Source: Cadophora sp. MPI-SDFR-AT-0126
Taxonomy: Eukaryota; Ascomycota; Leotiomycetes; Helotiales; Ploettnerulaceae
Length of the DNA: 64,000 nucleotides
Reading direction: 5' to 3'
Assembly: GCA_020747065.1 (NCBI GenBank)
Contig: JAGMVK010000015.1
Span: 1,178,001-1,242,000, forward strand
Shown here: positions 47,309 to 60,072 of the stretch, one piece after another
Layout: every line of letters begins with the position of its first letter
Numbering within the stretch: position 1 is the first letter of the stretch
Notes under the pieces: generated by a model
Told to the model about the DNA's origin: nothing
The model's database searches: none
Seen by the model: the letters and a program-made list of their open reading frames with translations, nothing else
Position numbers and translations under genes: made by a program

Positions 47309-50300
47309 ATGCGTCTCCTCTACTTCAAGGACGACGGTACACTCACTTTCACCGATTTCCAAAGACAAAAGCCTCCTCCCTATGCTATCCTATCACACAC
47401 ATGGAGCGAGGAAGAGGTGACTTTTCAGGATCTTAGCTATGGCATATCGAGTAGCCTTGCTGGCTTCAAGAAGATCGCCTTCTGCGGAGAGCAGGCTGCC
47501 AAAGATGGATTGAAGTATTTCTGGGTGGATACGTGCTGTATCGACAAGAATAATCTTCCCGAGCTTACAAGGTCTATCAACAGCATGTTTCGATGGTATC
47601 GCAATGCATCGAAATGCTACGTCTATGTTTCAGACGTGCCCCTATTACAATTTTCGAATGGAATAGAAGGTGACAGTTTCTGCATGGACGCTTTTTGGAA
47701 TAGTCGATGGTTCAAACGAGGCTGGACCTTACAGGAACTTATCGCTCCAAAGTCTGTGGAGTTCTTCTCCGAAGCAGGCCAGCTTCTTGGGGACAAAGTC
47801 TCCCTAGAGAAAGCTATCACCGAAATCACCGGCATCCCACCAGACGCTCTTCAAGGGCGACCTCTCTCCGAGTTCACCGTTGAAGAGCGCTTTGCTTGGG
47901 CCAATGGCCGAGAGACAACCGAGGAAGAAGACATTGCGTACTGCCTCTTAGGGATTTTCGATATTTTCATGCCTTTGATTCCTGGAGAAGGAGAGGTCAA
48001 CGCAATGAAACGCTTGGAGAAGTTGGTGGAGGAGTCTGTCAATGACAACGCGCTCGGCGGACCCGATCATACCACCGGCGAGTCCAGACAAGGTCCATCT
48101 TCATCTAAGCCTGCTCCGGCATATAATTCGAAGCCGGAAAATCTGGAAGCAGTAGAGCGGATGAAGGCCTACGTTCTCAATACTTTGGGATCAAGCCAAG
48201 CACTCTCCCGGCCTTACAAGCCGTATAGAAGGCAGGACGCGGAGGTAAACCTGAACCATTGGCATCGAGCACACGCTATTTCTCAGGATTTTGCACAGGG
48301 CGCAAACGCGGGATCAATATTTCAAGACGCGCATGCCTCGTTCTTGAACAACGTTTTTTGGGATGAATGGCCTGCGTTTGAGACGTTGGGGGATGCCGAG
48401 GAGATGATGACTGACATAGTGACCCACTGCAAAAGCGGAAGGAATTCTTACCGATTGTTGGTGGCCTGCAAATATATAGACGGATTCTGCTTGAAATGGA
48501 GGCATTTCTTCGACGTGGTTGAACTGGCTATGACGATAGATCCTGCATGGCCGCAAACAATGTGGAGTGCTATTAGGCTAGTATTTGTTGTAAGTGATAA
48601 CGACACCTGTTGCTGTGAGAATAGTATGACTGACGATACCTGAAGCGATGCAAGAGCCACACGAACATGTTTGAGAAGTTGGCTCAAATGTTCGACAAGT
48701 TGAAAGACCAATTGCCCAGCTATCATGATCATGTCTTACGGCTTCGGAAAGACTGTCCAGATGCTGCTAAAAGCGATCTCTGCAAAGTGCTAGCTATCGT
48801 CTACACTGATATACTCCAATTCTGCCATGACGCTTGTGCAGTGTTCCAAATGTCGCCTAGCCGTAAGTCGTCCTTTTAGTGGTAACGATGACGGTGTTGA
48901 CGTATTGCAGTTGCGACTATAGAGACAGACCCGCTGAAGAACCTGACTTTCATTCCACTCACGGTAGCTTTCGATGACATGCTCGAACGCATTGCGGAAC
49001 ACAAGAGACTTTTCGACATTAGCCTTCGTAACAGGAAACACGTTGACTTACAAGCGTTCATCTGGCGTGTGACAAAAGCCCTACTGGAAAGAGACGAGTA
49101 TATGCAGAACAGTGCCATCCGACGGGACCTGCTGAAGGATAAAGAAATTCATATCCGTAAGACGGCCCCAATCCGTTCAAGCATTCTCTAATCGCGCGTA
49201 ATGCTATAGGGTTCTTTCAGGAGAATGTTCGGAAATGGATTCAATCTCCAGATTACACGGCCGACTTTGTCAAAGCTAAGGATGCTAGAAGCTCGAGTAC
49301 TGGTGATTGGCTTCAGGCTGAAGCATGCTACGTGGCTTGGAGGACCGAACTACACCGCTCCGTTTGGAAGTCTGATAGGCATGGAAAAACTACCGCAAAG
49401 AAATGTAGGCCTATCTTGTGGCTTGAAGGTAGGCGAACTCTTTATCATCAATTCGTGCAATCATTAACTTAACTCTCTTATTCTCTAGGAGCTCCTGGCT
49501 ATGGGAAGACCGTACTATCTACTGTCATCATCGAAGATCTTGAAAAATCTGCAACAAGACTTTCCGAGTCTCACGATGGACGAGCACGAAACGGAGTGGC
49601 TTACTTCTTCTTCAATGCCCAGCTGCCAGGAAAACAGAGGTGTTTAGATGCGCTGCGAGGTATAGCTCTCCAAGTATTCGAAACACTACAGAAGGATCCG
49701 GAGATGATTGAAATATTGTCGCTATCCATGCGGCAAGCTGAAAAGGATCGAACCACGGCGACCCATGAGGATTTGATAGAACTTCTCCAGCTCGCAGTAC
49801 CCAGACTGTCTTCATTAACGCTCGTGCTGGATGGCATCGATGAGTGCGAAGACTTTGCGGAGATGTGGGATTTCCTTAGTCTTATCTGCCATGATACACG
49901 ATTCCAATGTCTCTGCCTGGCACGGCCTTCCATCCAAATACCACCAGAGCAGCTGGAAGACGTCCAAAGACTGTCGCTGCAAGGAAAGAACCGTCTGGAT
50001 ATCCAGAAATACCTAGAGAAAGAGACGCAAACCTTACAGCAAGCTGGATACTTCGGGGATAATATCCTTCCAGGCTTCGTTGCCAGGAGTCTGACCGCTC
50101 GAGCAAATTCAAGATTCCTATGGGCTAATCTGATCATCTCTTACCTACGAAGCCCAACACTCAGCCCGGTACAAAGACTAACTATAGTCGAAGACTCTGG
50201 CCAGTTGGACTCATTGCACGGTATCTTTACAGGTGTCCTTCGCCAATATCAAGCACTTTACTTCAAGGATCGTAATCTTCTCACCAAGATACTACAGTTT

Positions 50301-53020
50301 CTTGTACTGGCAAAAGAACCTTTGTCTGTCGACCAACTCAACATCGCAGTCTCGACTAAACCTGGCCGTAAGCTGGAAAGGGCGGACTTGCTTTCAGATT
50401 TTTCCGAGACGCTCAAGAAACTCTGTGGCTCTTTGATCGAAATTACAGGTTCAGTTGTTCTGTTCTCGCACTTGTCTTTTCGTGCCTTTCTTGAATCCAA
50501 GGACGCCATAGATTTGAAGAGCTCCTTCAGGGTTGACAAAAAAACCGGGTCCCTTCAATTCGCGTCGGTATGTTTATCCTACCTTATTTATCACGGTCCT
50601 CGTGCGCCTCTAAGTGGGTCACATGAGACCACTGCTAGCCAAACCGATATCGAGCGGGAATTACCCTTCTACAAATATGCAGCTCGACACTGGGTTTACC
50701 ATGCAGTTTCCGCTCTTCAACTTTTGCCTGGCTCTCCGCGCGAGCTCATGTTGGATTGCTATCACCTGCTTCAACAGCTTGGTTCATTCATCACATGCAA
50801 GTCATCCATTTCAGCATGGATCGAGGTGTGCTGGACATTCCAGTTCCCGGCATCCATCAAGGAGTTGTGGCTAGAGTTTGAGAGGAGACTGGCTGAAATC
50901 AAAATCACTGCCCAAAGAGGTACCGCTGAGTGGCACGTCTTCGAGTCTCTCTCCAAGATCCGTACGCTCTCGGAAGACTTGGAGAGGCTGAACGAACATT
51001 GGAGTCACTTGCTACTCGCAAAACCGTACGAGATTTGGGGTCCTAGTATCTCCGTCTTCCTTGGCCCAGTCTCATGGGCTCACAACGAAGAAGCTGATAT
51101 AACAATGGTAGCCAACGATGGCGTGGAGGAAAATTTGGAAGAGACGATCCTCAAGGTCTCTAGATTATCATCATGTGGAAAATTTATTGGTATAGTAAGA
51201 ATTTCACGCGCAGATGTACCCAGGTAAGGCCGGTGTCCGCATAAATATGAGTTTGGAAACAGCTAAGTCGTCAATAGAGAGGGAGAAGTAGACGAGCCCT
51301 GCGTCTGCAGGCACAAAAGGTGTACCTGCAAACGCGATGCCAGTCGGGTAGACCTGAAGGATGCCTTGGCAACCTATCAGATCCTAAAGCTGGCAATTGG
51401 CTTCCCGGTGGTCTATCAATTCAGCATCCCTCTAGATCCAGATGATTTGCGAGAAGTCGAGAGTACCGCAGAGAGCAAGAAGTTTAGATTCCCTATCGCT
51501 TTTGCGCCCAACCTTCAGAACATCTCAATCCTTCATACCGTCTACTCGATAGGCGATGGCGGAGCTCTCCAGCAACAGAGATTGAGTAAGTCTTTTGCTA
51601 AAGAGACTCCCGACGATGATAACTCTCTTCAAGAGCACAGTACAAGCGAGCCGCTCATGGAAAAACCGAAAATTCATTTTGTCTCCACTCATGGTGAAAA
51701 AATATCCAAGCGAAAATTGTCAAAAGTGGTGTCCTGGATGAAGCCAATTTCAACTAAACCATCCCAGGTTCAACCATCCCATGCAAATTATCCTACGAAA
51801 GAAACATCGCGCCCTAAATCTGAGACTAGTCCAATATACTACAAATTAGTATTTTCACCCTGCGGCCAATTTATCGCTCGACTTGAACGTCAACAAGATA
51901 TGAACAGGTCTGCCTTGGGACAATGGGATATCACTATTTGGAAGCGACATCGTACAGATGATTCAACAGTGCCTGCGGAAGAGCAGGTATGGAAGGATAA
52001 CTTCGAACTGATCGATATTTATAGCGACTTGACGCGTGGTGGCACCTTCACATTCAATCCGCAGTTTCAGCAAGTAGGACTTTTTGAGCACACCACGGAC
52101 TCCCCAAACGAAATTTCAGTATGGAATTTTGGTACGACGACCAAACGTAAGCCTCTTATTAGTATCAAATTTGGCTGTGAGCTGACCTTGGTGAAGCATG
52201 GCGTAGCTATCGTACGACAAGAATGGTATACGCAGAAGGACTTCTCAATATACATATATCGTCATGCGGCCGATATCTTTTCGGCGATCATCCAGTCTTC
52301 AAGAACCCTAGGATTATTCAGCTAGAGCGATTTTTGAAAGATGCCGTGCCTGTGCCACCACCAGTATCAGCATCAGAACCACCGTTCGACGCGCGATCTC
52401 TCGACGTAGAAATAGACATGAGCCTAGACTTTGACAGTGTGGACGCCAGCGAGGAAGACTACATGCAAGTAACTAAGAGCACTTCAACACGGCCGATGGT
52501 GTCACAAAATCTGCGTCAGCCTATACTGCCTTTAAATGGGCTATCACTCGCCTCGCGCTTTGGAATTCCGGAACTGAGTATCGTACGTCGTCATGGCGAT
52601 GGCGGTGTAGTACTAAAACGTCTCTCCTCAGTGGCGGGCGGGTCAGAGAATCTACTCTATTTGCCAAAGGACTTTAGTTCCATTACCTCAGTCACTGTCC
52701 TCGATGACCGGCAGGATGATGGGGATACTGTTCGAATGGTCCTTACAAATGATTCTGAAGACTCGTATACCTGGGACGATCCACGAAATCGACAATCTGC
52801 GAGCATAGTTACCCGATCTGCTCACTCTATCAAGACTATTGTAAGTTATTAAACTCACTTGTATGGCAAAGCAATAATTCTAACATCACTCTAGGAAAAT
52901 GGGGCTGCAGAGATCGCTCGTATTCCGAACTCTACTGCGCAGAAACTATTGGCCATTAAGGAAGATTCTGCATGGGACAGTCTTGCTGATATGGATGTGT
53001 GGTTTAGCAGTGGCCTATAG
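47309..53020 (+). CDS. HET-NACHT NLR-like (STAND) protein with one apparent frameshift
   Basis: Fungal NOD-like receptor-type gene. Exons by reading frame and GT..AG phase: 47309-48589, 48646-48862, 48911-49156, 49210-49428, 49489-51223, 51278-52840 and 52895-53020 (TAG at 53018), all introns 48-60 bases. The N-terminal HET effector domain has YAILSHTW (25-32), FWVDTCCIDK (71-80) and FKRGWTLQELIAP (135-147). A helical linker (exons 2-4) follows. The NACHT nucleotide-binding domain has Walker A GAPGYGKT (655-662) and Walker B LVLDGIDE (766-773), then helical regions and a C-terminal half with CxC clusters (CVCRHKRCTC) and beta-propeller-like GRYLFGD segments. Near 52250 the frame shifts by one missing base. 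If joined, the protein is about 1,795 residues; if not, it ends at 52323-52325 and loses roughly 210 C-terminal residues. Likely function: cytosolic sensor that triggers HET-mediated cell death. It resembles HET-E/HET-D in its first two modules, without classical WD40 repeats. Confidence 0.88.
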
Positions 53021-54019
53021 ATATTCGTGAATCACGTAGAGCATGTGTGTGAGGGAATGGTCAATGCTCAGTTGCTATGGAAACAGCTGAATGCTCTGTA
53101 TATAACTCGGACCTTCTTTGGATCCCTTCTCTCTTCGCGTTCATTCTAGTCAATATAGTCATCCCTTGACAACGTGTGAGGAGCGTCAATGCTGTAGGGG
53201 GCACAAGCACAAGGAAGGGCCACAAGTGATATGGAGGTAATACATAATAGATTCCTAGCCTAGATATAAACAAATCGCTGCCGAACTCTATCTCCAAGAT
53301 TCAAGGAGGTTGGTTTTTAGAGCGAGGCTGTTGAAGAAAATAGAGGTTGGGGACTTGAATAGACAACTAAGGTGAGAGATTATTAAAGAGAAGTACTGAC
53401 ATAACTGTTCCTGTGTTCATATCATGCGCTCTTGGACTGTCAATACCACTTTTTATCTACCGTTGGGCGTATAACTGGTTTGAGTTCCACTTAAGTCCCC
53501 ACCCTACTATTCCGGACACCCTGCAATTTTACCACCACCTGTAAACAACACTTAATAATTTTATAACGCTTTAACTTTTATATAATCTATTGTAGTTTTA
53601 AAATCTTTACTAAATCTAAATTAATAGTTCTAATTTCTTAAGCTTTAATTATAATTTAAGTTCTTTAAATAGCTTAAATATTTATAAACTTAGAATTTAA
53701 ATGAGTTTATATCTTCTGTTTTTGCCGTAGTTATAATTAATTTAATTTAGCTTCTAATTACTATATTTTCATTTTTGCTTATCTTAACACAAAGTCCTTT
53801 TAATTAAAAAGCTTTAATGGTATTTTTTTTTTAAAAAAAAGTAAATAGTATTATAATGACTAATATTGCCAAAAGCCTTATTTCGATTCCCTAGTATACT
53901 AAGCATTACCGAGGTTAAACAAGTTTATAACATTTCCTCTTTATATTTAAATATCTCTTTTCTTACTTATCTTCTTTTTTTAGTTTTAAATTTTAAGAGA
54001 CTCTTATTATTTTTATATA
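53021..54019. other. Intergenic, turning A+T-rich at about 53540
   Basis: Normal composition to about 53530, then RIP-like DNA. A GC-rich stretch at 53490-53540 (AGTCCCCACCC...) resembles a transposon terminus, but I found no inverted partner. No gene. Confidence 0.4.
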
Positions 54020-55618
54020 CGGAGGTCGCGGCAATAAGTTATGAGAACGCTACTACCTTAGCGCCTTAGTATGCCAGCGCATCACTCGAACCCCTCTAAA
54101 TGTAAATACCCTCTTTTAATATAGTATTTTAAAGCTATTTATATTCTATAACGTTGCTAAAATAACTTCTGATATACGATAGAGTTAGTATAATATTAGT
54201 ATAAGACTTTAAGCTTTTACTTTTCTTGAAATTAGAGTACTAGTAGCTTTAATTAATAAAATTACTTTTATATTTTCTCTCTTAATTTATTAATTACAAA
54301 AGATTATAATTATAAGAGGCTATAAGCTACAAGAAGATTAAAAGCTTTTAATTTTATATATTACTAATACAGATTAATTAGGAAGACTTATTAAAGCTAC
54401 TAAAGAGATTTAATAAGAAGTTAAAAAAATCTTAATAAAAAACTCAACTATATGTACTCTCTTAACTTAAGTAATTATAAATATCCTCACCGATAAAAAC
54501 CCTTCTTTTAAGATCTCAGCTCGTACTATATAGTTGATTCTTATAAAATTAAGCTACAAAAACTTCAAGCTAATATATAAACTAAGTCTTACTTTAACTA
54601 TAAAAGCTGCATGTCTTAAATAGTATTAAGATTATACTAATTAAACTCTTAAAAATTAGAAAAACATAATCTAATCTAACGAGACTTCTATAATAATAGG
54701 AGATTAGCGAGGTTAAATAAAAGTTTAGCGAAAGGCTTCTAAAACTTATAATTTATATATTATTTATTATTAATAGAAAGGCTATAAGTAATTCATGTTT
54801 TAGAATTGTTTTTCGTATAATAAGAAGGGATTATATTATATTTAGAAGGGTAAAATAGTTATAAAAAAGAAAGTAGTAGATATATAATTTAAAGAGTAAA
54901 ATAAGCTTCTTAAGCTAGAGTATAAGATTAATTAAGAACTTGAGATTATAATACAATGTACTTGATTATCTTGAAAAATACTAGGAAAGAAACCGATTTA
55001 GTAATGGAAGAAATCAATAGGAAAGCTTATATAAGACTTTAAGAAAGGAATCGATTAGTATTAATATTAAAAATTAATTCTTTAAGAAAAGCTCTTACTT
55101 TTTACTTAAGAATGCAAGAAAGATCGACCTAATATAATCGTTTAAAAAGATAATACCTTCCCGCACGCTTACTTGTATTAATAATAAGTATATAATCTCT
55201 TTAAGATCTTTCGAATACTTTAATTAGTAAATTCTCTTAATTTAAATATAATCGAGCTGCTTTAGTTCTAGATGAAAAAGAAAATAATAAAATACAGAGT
55301 TATAATAAGGTAAAAACAAATAGAAGAAAACTAATTAAATTATTAAAATAATTTAAATTAAAAATATATTTAATAATAGATTAAGAAAATCCTAGAGTAT
55401 ATAAAATAAGTAATTATTCTAAAAAGTAGAAATAAGTACACTAAAGGTTTAGGGAAAAGGAAATATAATTCAGATAAAGTATAATAAATATAAAATAAAG
55501 AATCTTTTTTAATTTCTATATAAATCAAGTATAAAGGAATTACTAAGGCTTATTACCCTTGCATGCCTTAGTAACGCTAAAGTAATAGCGTTCTCATAAC
55601 TTATTGCCGCGACCTCCG
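54020..55618 (+). mobile_element. Tc1/mariner-type DNA transposon, RIP-mutated, 1,599 bp
   Basis: Near-perfect terminal inverted repeats begin CGGAGGTCGCGGCAATAAG (54020) and end with the reverse complement at 55618. They match for 32 bases and more loosely for about 45. TA flanks both ends (54018-54019 and 55619-55620). The plus-strand interior, with stops bridged, gives ISARTI, KLSYKNFKL, TIKAACLK and then a WKNVIWSDETS-like block around 54650-54690 (written with stops in the DNA), followed by FMFWGCFSYDKKG-like sequence near 54800, the hallmark order of Tc1-family DDE transposases. Inactive. Confidence 0.85.
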
Positions 55619-58028
55619 TACTTTATAATAGTATATAAGGCTATTGTCGTGTAGATTATGGTTGGTCGACTAAGCGAGCCCAATCAAAGACACCATGGCC
55701 AAAGCGCCCGCGAGCTTCTATATTCAGGGAGCTTAAATATATTATATGTAATAATACAACAATAGTCTAATATAATACTGCGCAACGTTTAATTAATCAT
55801 ATATTAGCCTTTATAAAGCCTCAAGGCGTTGCTGCACGATAGTTATAAGCCCCGTGAGCTTTAAAAGCTTCTTAGTCGTATATATATGCCGATGTGGTTT
55901 TATAAAGGCATACAAAGTTTTCTTACCGCTATTATTAATTAAGGATAAATATAATAAAAAGCTATATATTTTTATATTCGCTAGTAAGTCAAAAGAGGCT
56001 ATTATAAGTGTGTGAATAATGATATTCACGTAATTAACGAAAATACGTGAATACGGAGAACGGGTGAAAACAGGGGTTATAGGACGTAGGGAGTAATTAA
56101 GAGCATTCGACGCTAGCCACTTCAGGACTAGTCTATAATAAGAGATCCTTATATAAAGCTCTTATTAATACCTTAGAGTAGCTCTTTAGACTTAAATAAA
56201 TATATAAATTATAATTAAAGTTATATATTATATATTTAAGTCTTAAACTACTAAATTACAGTTGTTACTTATTATAGGAATTTTAGGTAATAAAGTGTAA
56301 TTAACACTAATTAGTTTATAAATTAAAACACTTAAATCACGTTATTTAGTTTAAAATAGTAAAAGGAAAGAGTTAAGTTATTAAAAAAATTATAAGGGTA
56401 ATACTTTAACCTATTATTATAATAGTTTAACGCAGTTACTAGGAGGGATTATATTAATTAAACTTATAAAAGCAAACTGACTTAGGTTTAACTAATAGTT
56501 CCTACTACTTTACGCGATTACTGGGAAGAACCGTATTAGTAGGTCTTCGAAATTAAATTAAATAATATAAACTAGCAAAAACAAGTTACTAAACAATTTC
56601 TTATACTTATAATTTTATAAAGAAACCAATACGCGAACCAATTACGACAAGAATATACTATTTTTTAATACTTGATATTTAATATCTTATTTTACTTTAT
56701 TATAACACTTTAAAAAAACCCTACTTTTATATAACTATAATACACTAAACTTTAACTACTTAATAGTAGGTAAACTTACTTAAATATAACTTGTTTACGT
56801 TATAATTTAAATAGCTTTAAAGGTGAGGAATTGCTATTTAGTAAACTACCTAACCGACCCTTATTAAAATATAATAGACTTACTATTAAAGTACTATTAA
56901 AGCATTACATTAACGCGGAGAGTAGTTACTAATAAGAAACAACTTAAATACACGGCAAGACGAGGTAATAAAAACGCATTATACTTAGAATAACTAAGAG
57001 CGATTATACCGATTTTATAAATAAATTAAATAATATAAAAAATGAATTTTTTAAGATAATAACTTATAGTATAAATTTTAAAATGACTTATAAACTAAGA
57101 AAAGAACGACTAAAAGAAGGTTAAGATAAATAACCTAAATATTATAATATAAGTATTATAGTCACGAGGAGTTAATATTAACTTTATAGAACCACTTACT
57201 AATGCTTTTTAACTTTACTAATAATTAAAAGAACTACCGGAATAAGAAAATAATGAGATTTTTCGACTATTTAAAAGAAAGAACACAGTAATTAACTTAA
57301 TTTATTTAAAGAACTGTTTAAAAGAGATAAGTAGAGCTCTAATATAAGGGAGTATCGCGCACTAAAGAAGAGAATAGATTAAATATAATTTTTTTTATAT
57401 ATATTTAATAATATCTGTCTTAGAAAAACAAGTAAGAATACGTCCCTTTTATGTCGCCTAAGTCTTAGCTGAGAGTGTATCCGGTAACGTGACTCCGCTA
57501 AAAAAGAATATTAGCCCTACTATAATATATTTACGTGTAAGACCTTAAGAAATAGATTAATACGATCTAGTGAGATGATAAAATGAGATAAATATAGTGT
57601 AATAGTAGTAAGTAATAGAGAGGACACTTAGGAATAATATTAAACCTCTAAGTTAATGTAAGATTAGGCTAACTAGTAAGGTATTAATAGTATTACTTAA
57701 AGTACGTTAGTGGAGTCTACACTCTACTCCTCATGTATTTAATGCTCTAGCTATCTAGAAAGCCCAAGATCAAATTAGCGCTACTACTGTTTTTGCGAGA
57801 ATTTCGGGAATGGCCAAAACTGGACAATTTTAACCAGAATCAATACAGAAATGAGTTTGGGAATGAACTAGATTTGCAAGGGTTGTTCAAGGGTTGTTCT
57901 GTAATGCCAGGATAGGGTTCAAGGTCTTAGTGCCATTACAGTCCCGGACATCAGAGTGATCTTTGTTCAATAAATACTTTTAAAACGGTTGGAAACTATG
58001 TAGACTACGAAGTTCGCAGTATTAGATA
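55619..58028. other. RIP-mutated region, unidentified, with two less-mutated islands
   Basis: Islands of normal composition at about 55640-55740 and 57700-58020 frame heavily A+T-rich DNA. I could not recognise a transposase or polyprotein in it. A 72-codon minus-strand frame at 55811-56029 has no recognisable motif. Confidence 0.35.
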
Positions 58029-59861
58029 ACGTCTAACCCCTGCTTTCCGCCCACTCCTACATTCCGCCCACCTTGTTTAACCTCACTGCTTCTTATACTG
58101 CCTAACTTTAATAATTATTTAATATTTTATTCTCTAATCGATTTTCTTGAAATTTAAAATATAGATTAATCTCATTATAAAGCCTTAATATACTAAATAT
58201 AACGTTATATATACTATTAAGGAAATCGTAAATAGCAAGTCCTTATAAAAGGCATTCTTAGAGTAGGGTATTTCAAGGTCTACCCTTTATAGTCGGAATA
58301 TAACGACACAATTATATTAGGAGGTCGCTAAGCACTTACAAAGGCTACCTACAGTAGTCAAAGATTAATTGACTAATTGGATTTTAACTTAAGAGTCTCT
58401 TAGCCATAGAATTACTCACGCGCAGATACAGGTTTTTAGAGAGAGGCTTTTAGCTATTTAAGGAGACTACTAACTACTTAGAAAACACTAGATAACACGG
58501 TTTTTAGCACGTAATCCTGTTCTTAAGACTAAGAGGCAAATATACATTAATTCTATATATATTAATTATACTTACTCTAAAGTTATTAAGCCGTAGTTCT
58601 AAAAATTAGAGATTTTAGTAATTAAGGCTATTCTAGCTTCTTAACAATAGAATATAGACAAGACTAGTATTATAGAAGACTATAGTCTTAATAGCTATGT
58701 TATAAGGAGTACTAAGAAACGGAAGGTTCAAGGAAAATAGCTAAGTTCATGTACTTAGATATTAATTATTAAGTGCATATCCGCAACTAGCCTCTCCACG
58801 TTTCCGGCAGTAATTTATAAGGGAAAATTAGTCTAATAATAGTAGTTTCTATCTTAATTAGATATATTCAATTAATAGTACTTTACAGCTACTAATAATA
58901 GGTAGATAATTAACTAGATAGTTTTAGAGTAGCTAGAAAAGGTCTTTATCCCGCAAACCTAATCACGTAACTATTCTGCAAGACTCCTTATTTTAGACGA
59001 CCACGAAAACTATAAGACTACGGATTTCCTTCAGAGGTGCCTTAAGTACAATATATACCTTCTTTTCTTACCTGCATATACGTCACATGTCTTATAACCT
59101 TTGGATTTGATAGTTTTCTCTTCATTAAAGCGTGCCTATCGGAAAGAGCTTTAAAAGTTAAGTTCAATAATCAATTCTACACTAATTAGCAAGCGTAATT
59201 TCCTCATCTGTTACCGGAAAGCATACCTAGAAAGCTTTACCCCTTCTAATATTAAGGCTGGATAGAGGACTACAGGTCTATAGCCGGTCTCTATAGCGAA
59301 GCCTTTAATAAGTCCTTTACTATTAGAAAATAGTAATAAATCAATAATTCTGTCTTCTATAAAGGCTTAAGAGATACTAATACTATCTCTAGAGGTTTCC
59401 GATACTTCAATTAAGTTATATACTCTAAAGAACCGGAAAAAGATATACGTATAAATTCGGACCTTAGCTAGCAGGTCATATAACTAACTTCCAGTTAAGC
59501 GTTTACTCTTTAGGAAGGTTATAAAAGGAATAGACAAAAAAGACTACGAATTAAGGAAGGCAAATATAAGGGTTAAAAAGTTAGAAGAGAGATTAGAGCA
59601 AGTATAGCTAAGGAAAAAGAAAAAAGTCCTAACTAGTCTAAATTCCCGGTTTATAATAACACGTGCAATTAAGGAGGCTTAAATTGCAGCTAGAGAGCGT
59701 TAAATTAGACCTATAGAATTAAAATCAGATAAAGATTCAGATTCTATAATATCATATATAGAGATTAACGCAGAATAGAGTTATTGAGTATTGAAAATCA
59801 GGTGACGGAATTAGCAGGGTAGGCGGAATGTAGGGGTGGGCGGAAAGCAGGGGTTAGACGT
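58029..59861 (+). mobile_element. Pogo/Fot1-type DNA transposon, RIP-mutated, 1,833 bp
   Basis: TIRs ACGTCTAACCCC...GGGGTTAGACGT of about 50-60 bases, with internal TTCCGCCCAC-type direct repeats and TA at each side (58027-58028, 59862-59863). The plus-strand interior reads, in order: a CENP-B/Tc5-type HTH (LTDWIL near 58375, SLSHRITHAQIQVF near 58400, then FLARNPVLKTKRQIYINS near 58500 and VIKPWF), NIDKTSIIE near 58660, YVIRSTKKRKVQ near 58700, and SHVL-stop-PLDLIVFSSLKRAYRKEL near 59085-59150, the C-terminal part of a DDE_1 transposase. Stops replace Gln and Trp codons. It would have been the autonomous partner of the 14489-15279 element. Confidence 0.87.
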
Positions 59862-60009
59862 TAAGCTTTTGTAGTTTACCACTATGTTGTATCCGGAAGC
59901 CCATAACCCATTCCTTTACCTTCAATTGGCACAACTATTTATAAATACTGCCAAAAGTTGGCTTGGGACTAAGTATATGTTATTCCGACCACACCGAGGA
60001 TAGCCAATC

Positions 60010-60037
60010 CCTCCACACCCTCCACACCCTCCACACC
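60010..60037. repeat. Short tandem repeat (CTCCACACC x3)
   Basis: Three copies of a 9-base unit, 35 bases beyond the 3' end of the dioxygenase gene. Confidence 0.7.
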
Positions 60038-60072
60038 AAGCTACCGCCTTCCCTCGCCATCAAATCAACCGC

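Noticed and set aside
49601..50137. 178-codon minus-strand open frame
   Set aside because: Antisense of the NACHT exon, which has Walker A and B and correct splice phases.
53490..53545. GC-rich possible transposon terminus
   Set aside because: No inverted partner found between 53.5 and 58 kb.
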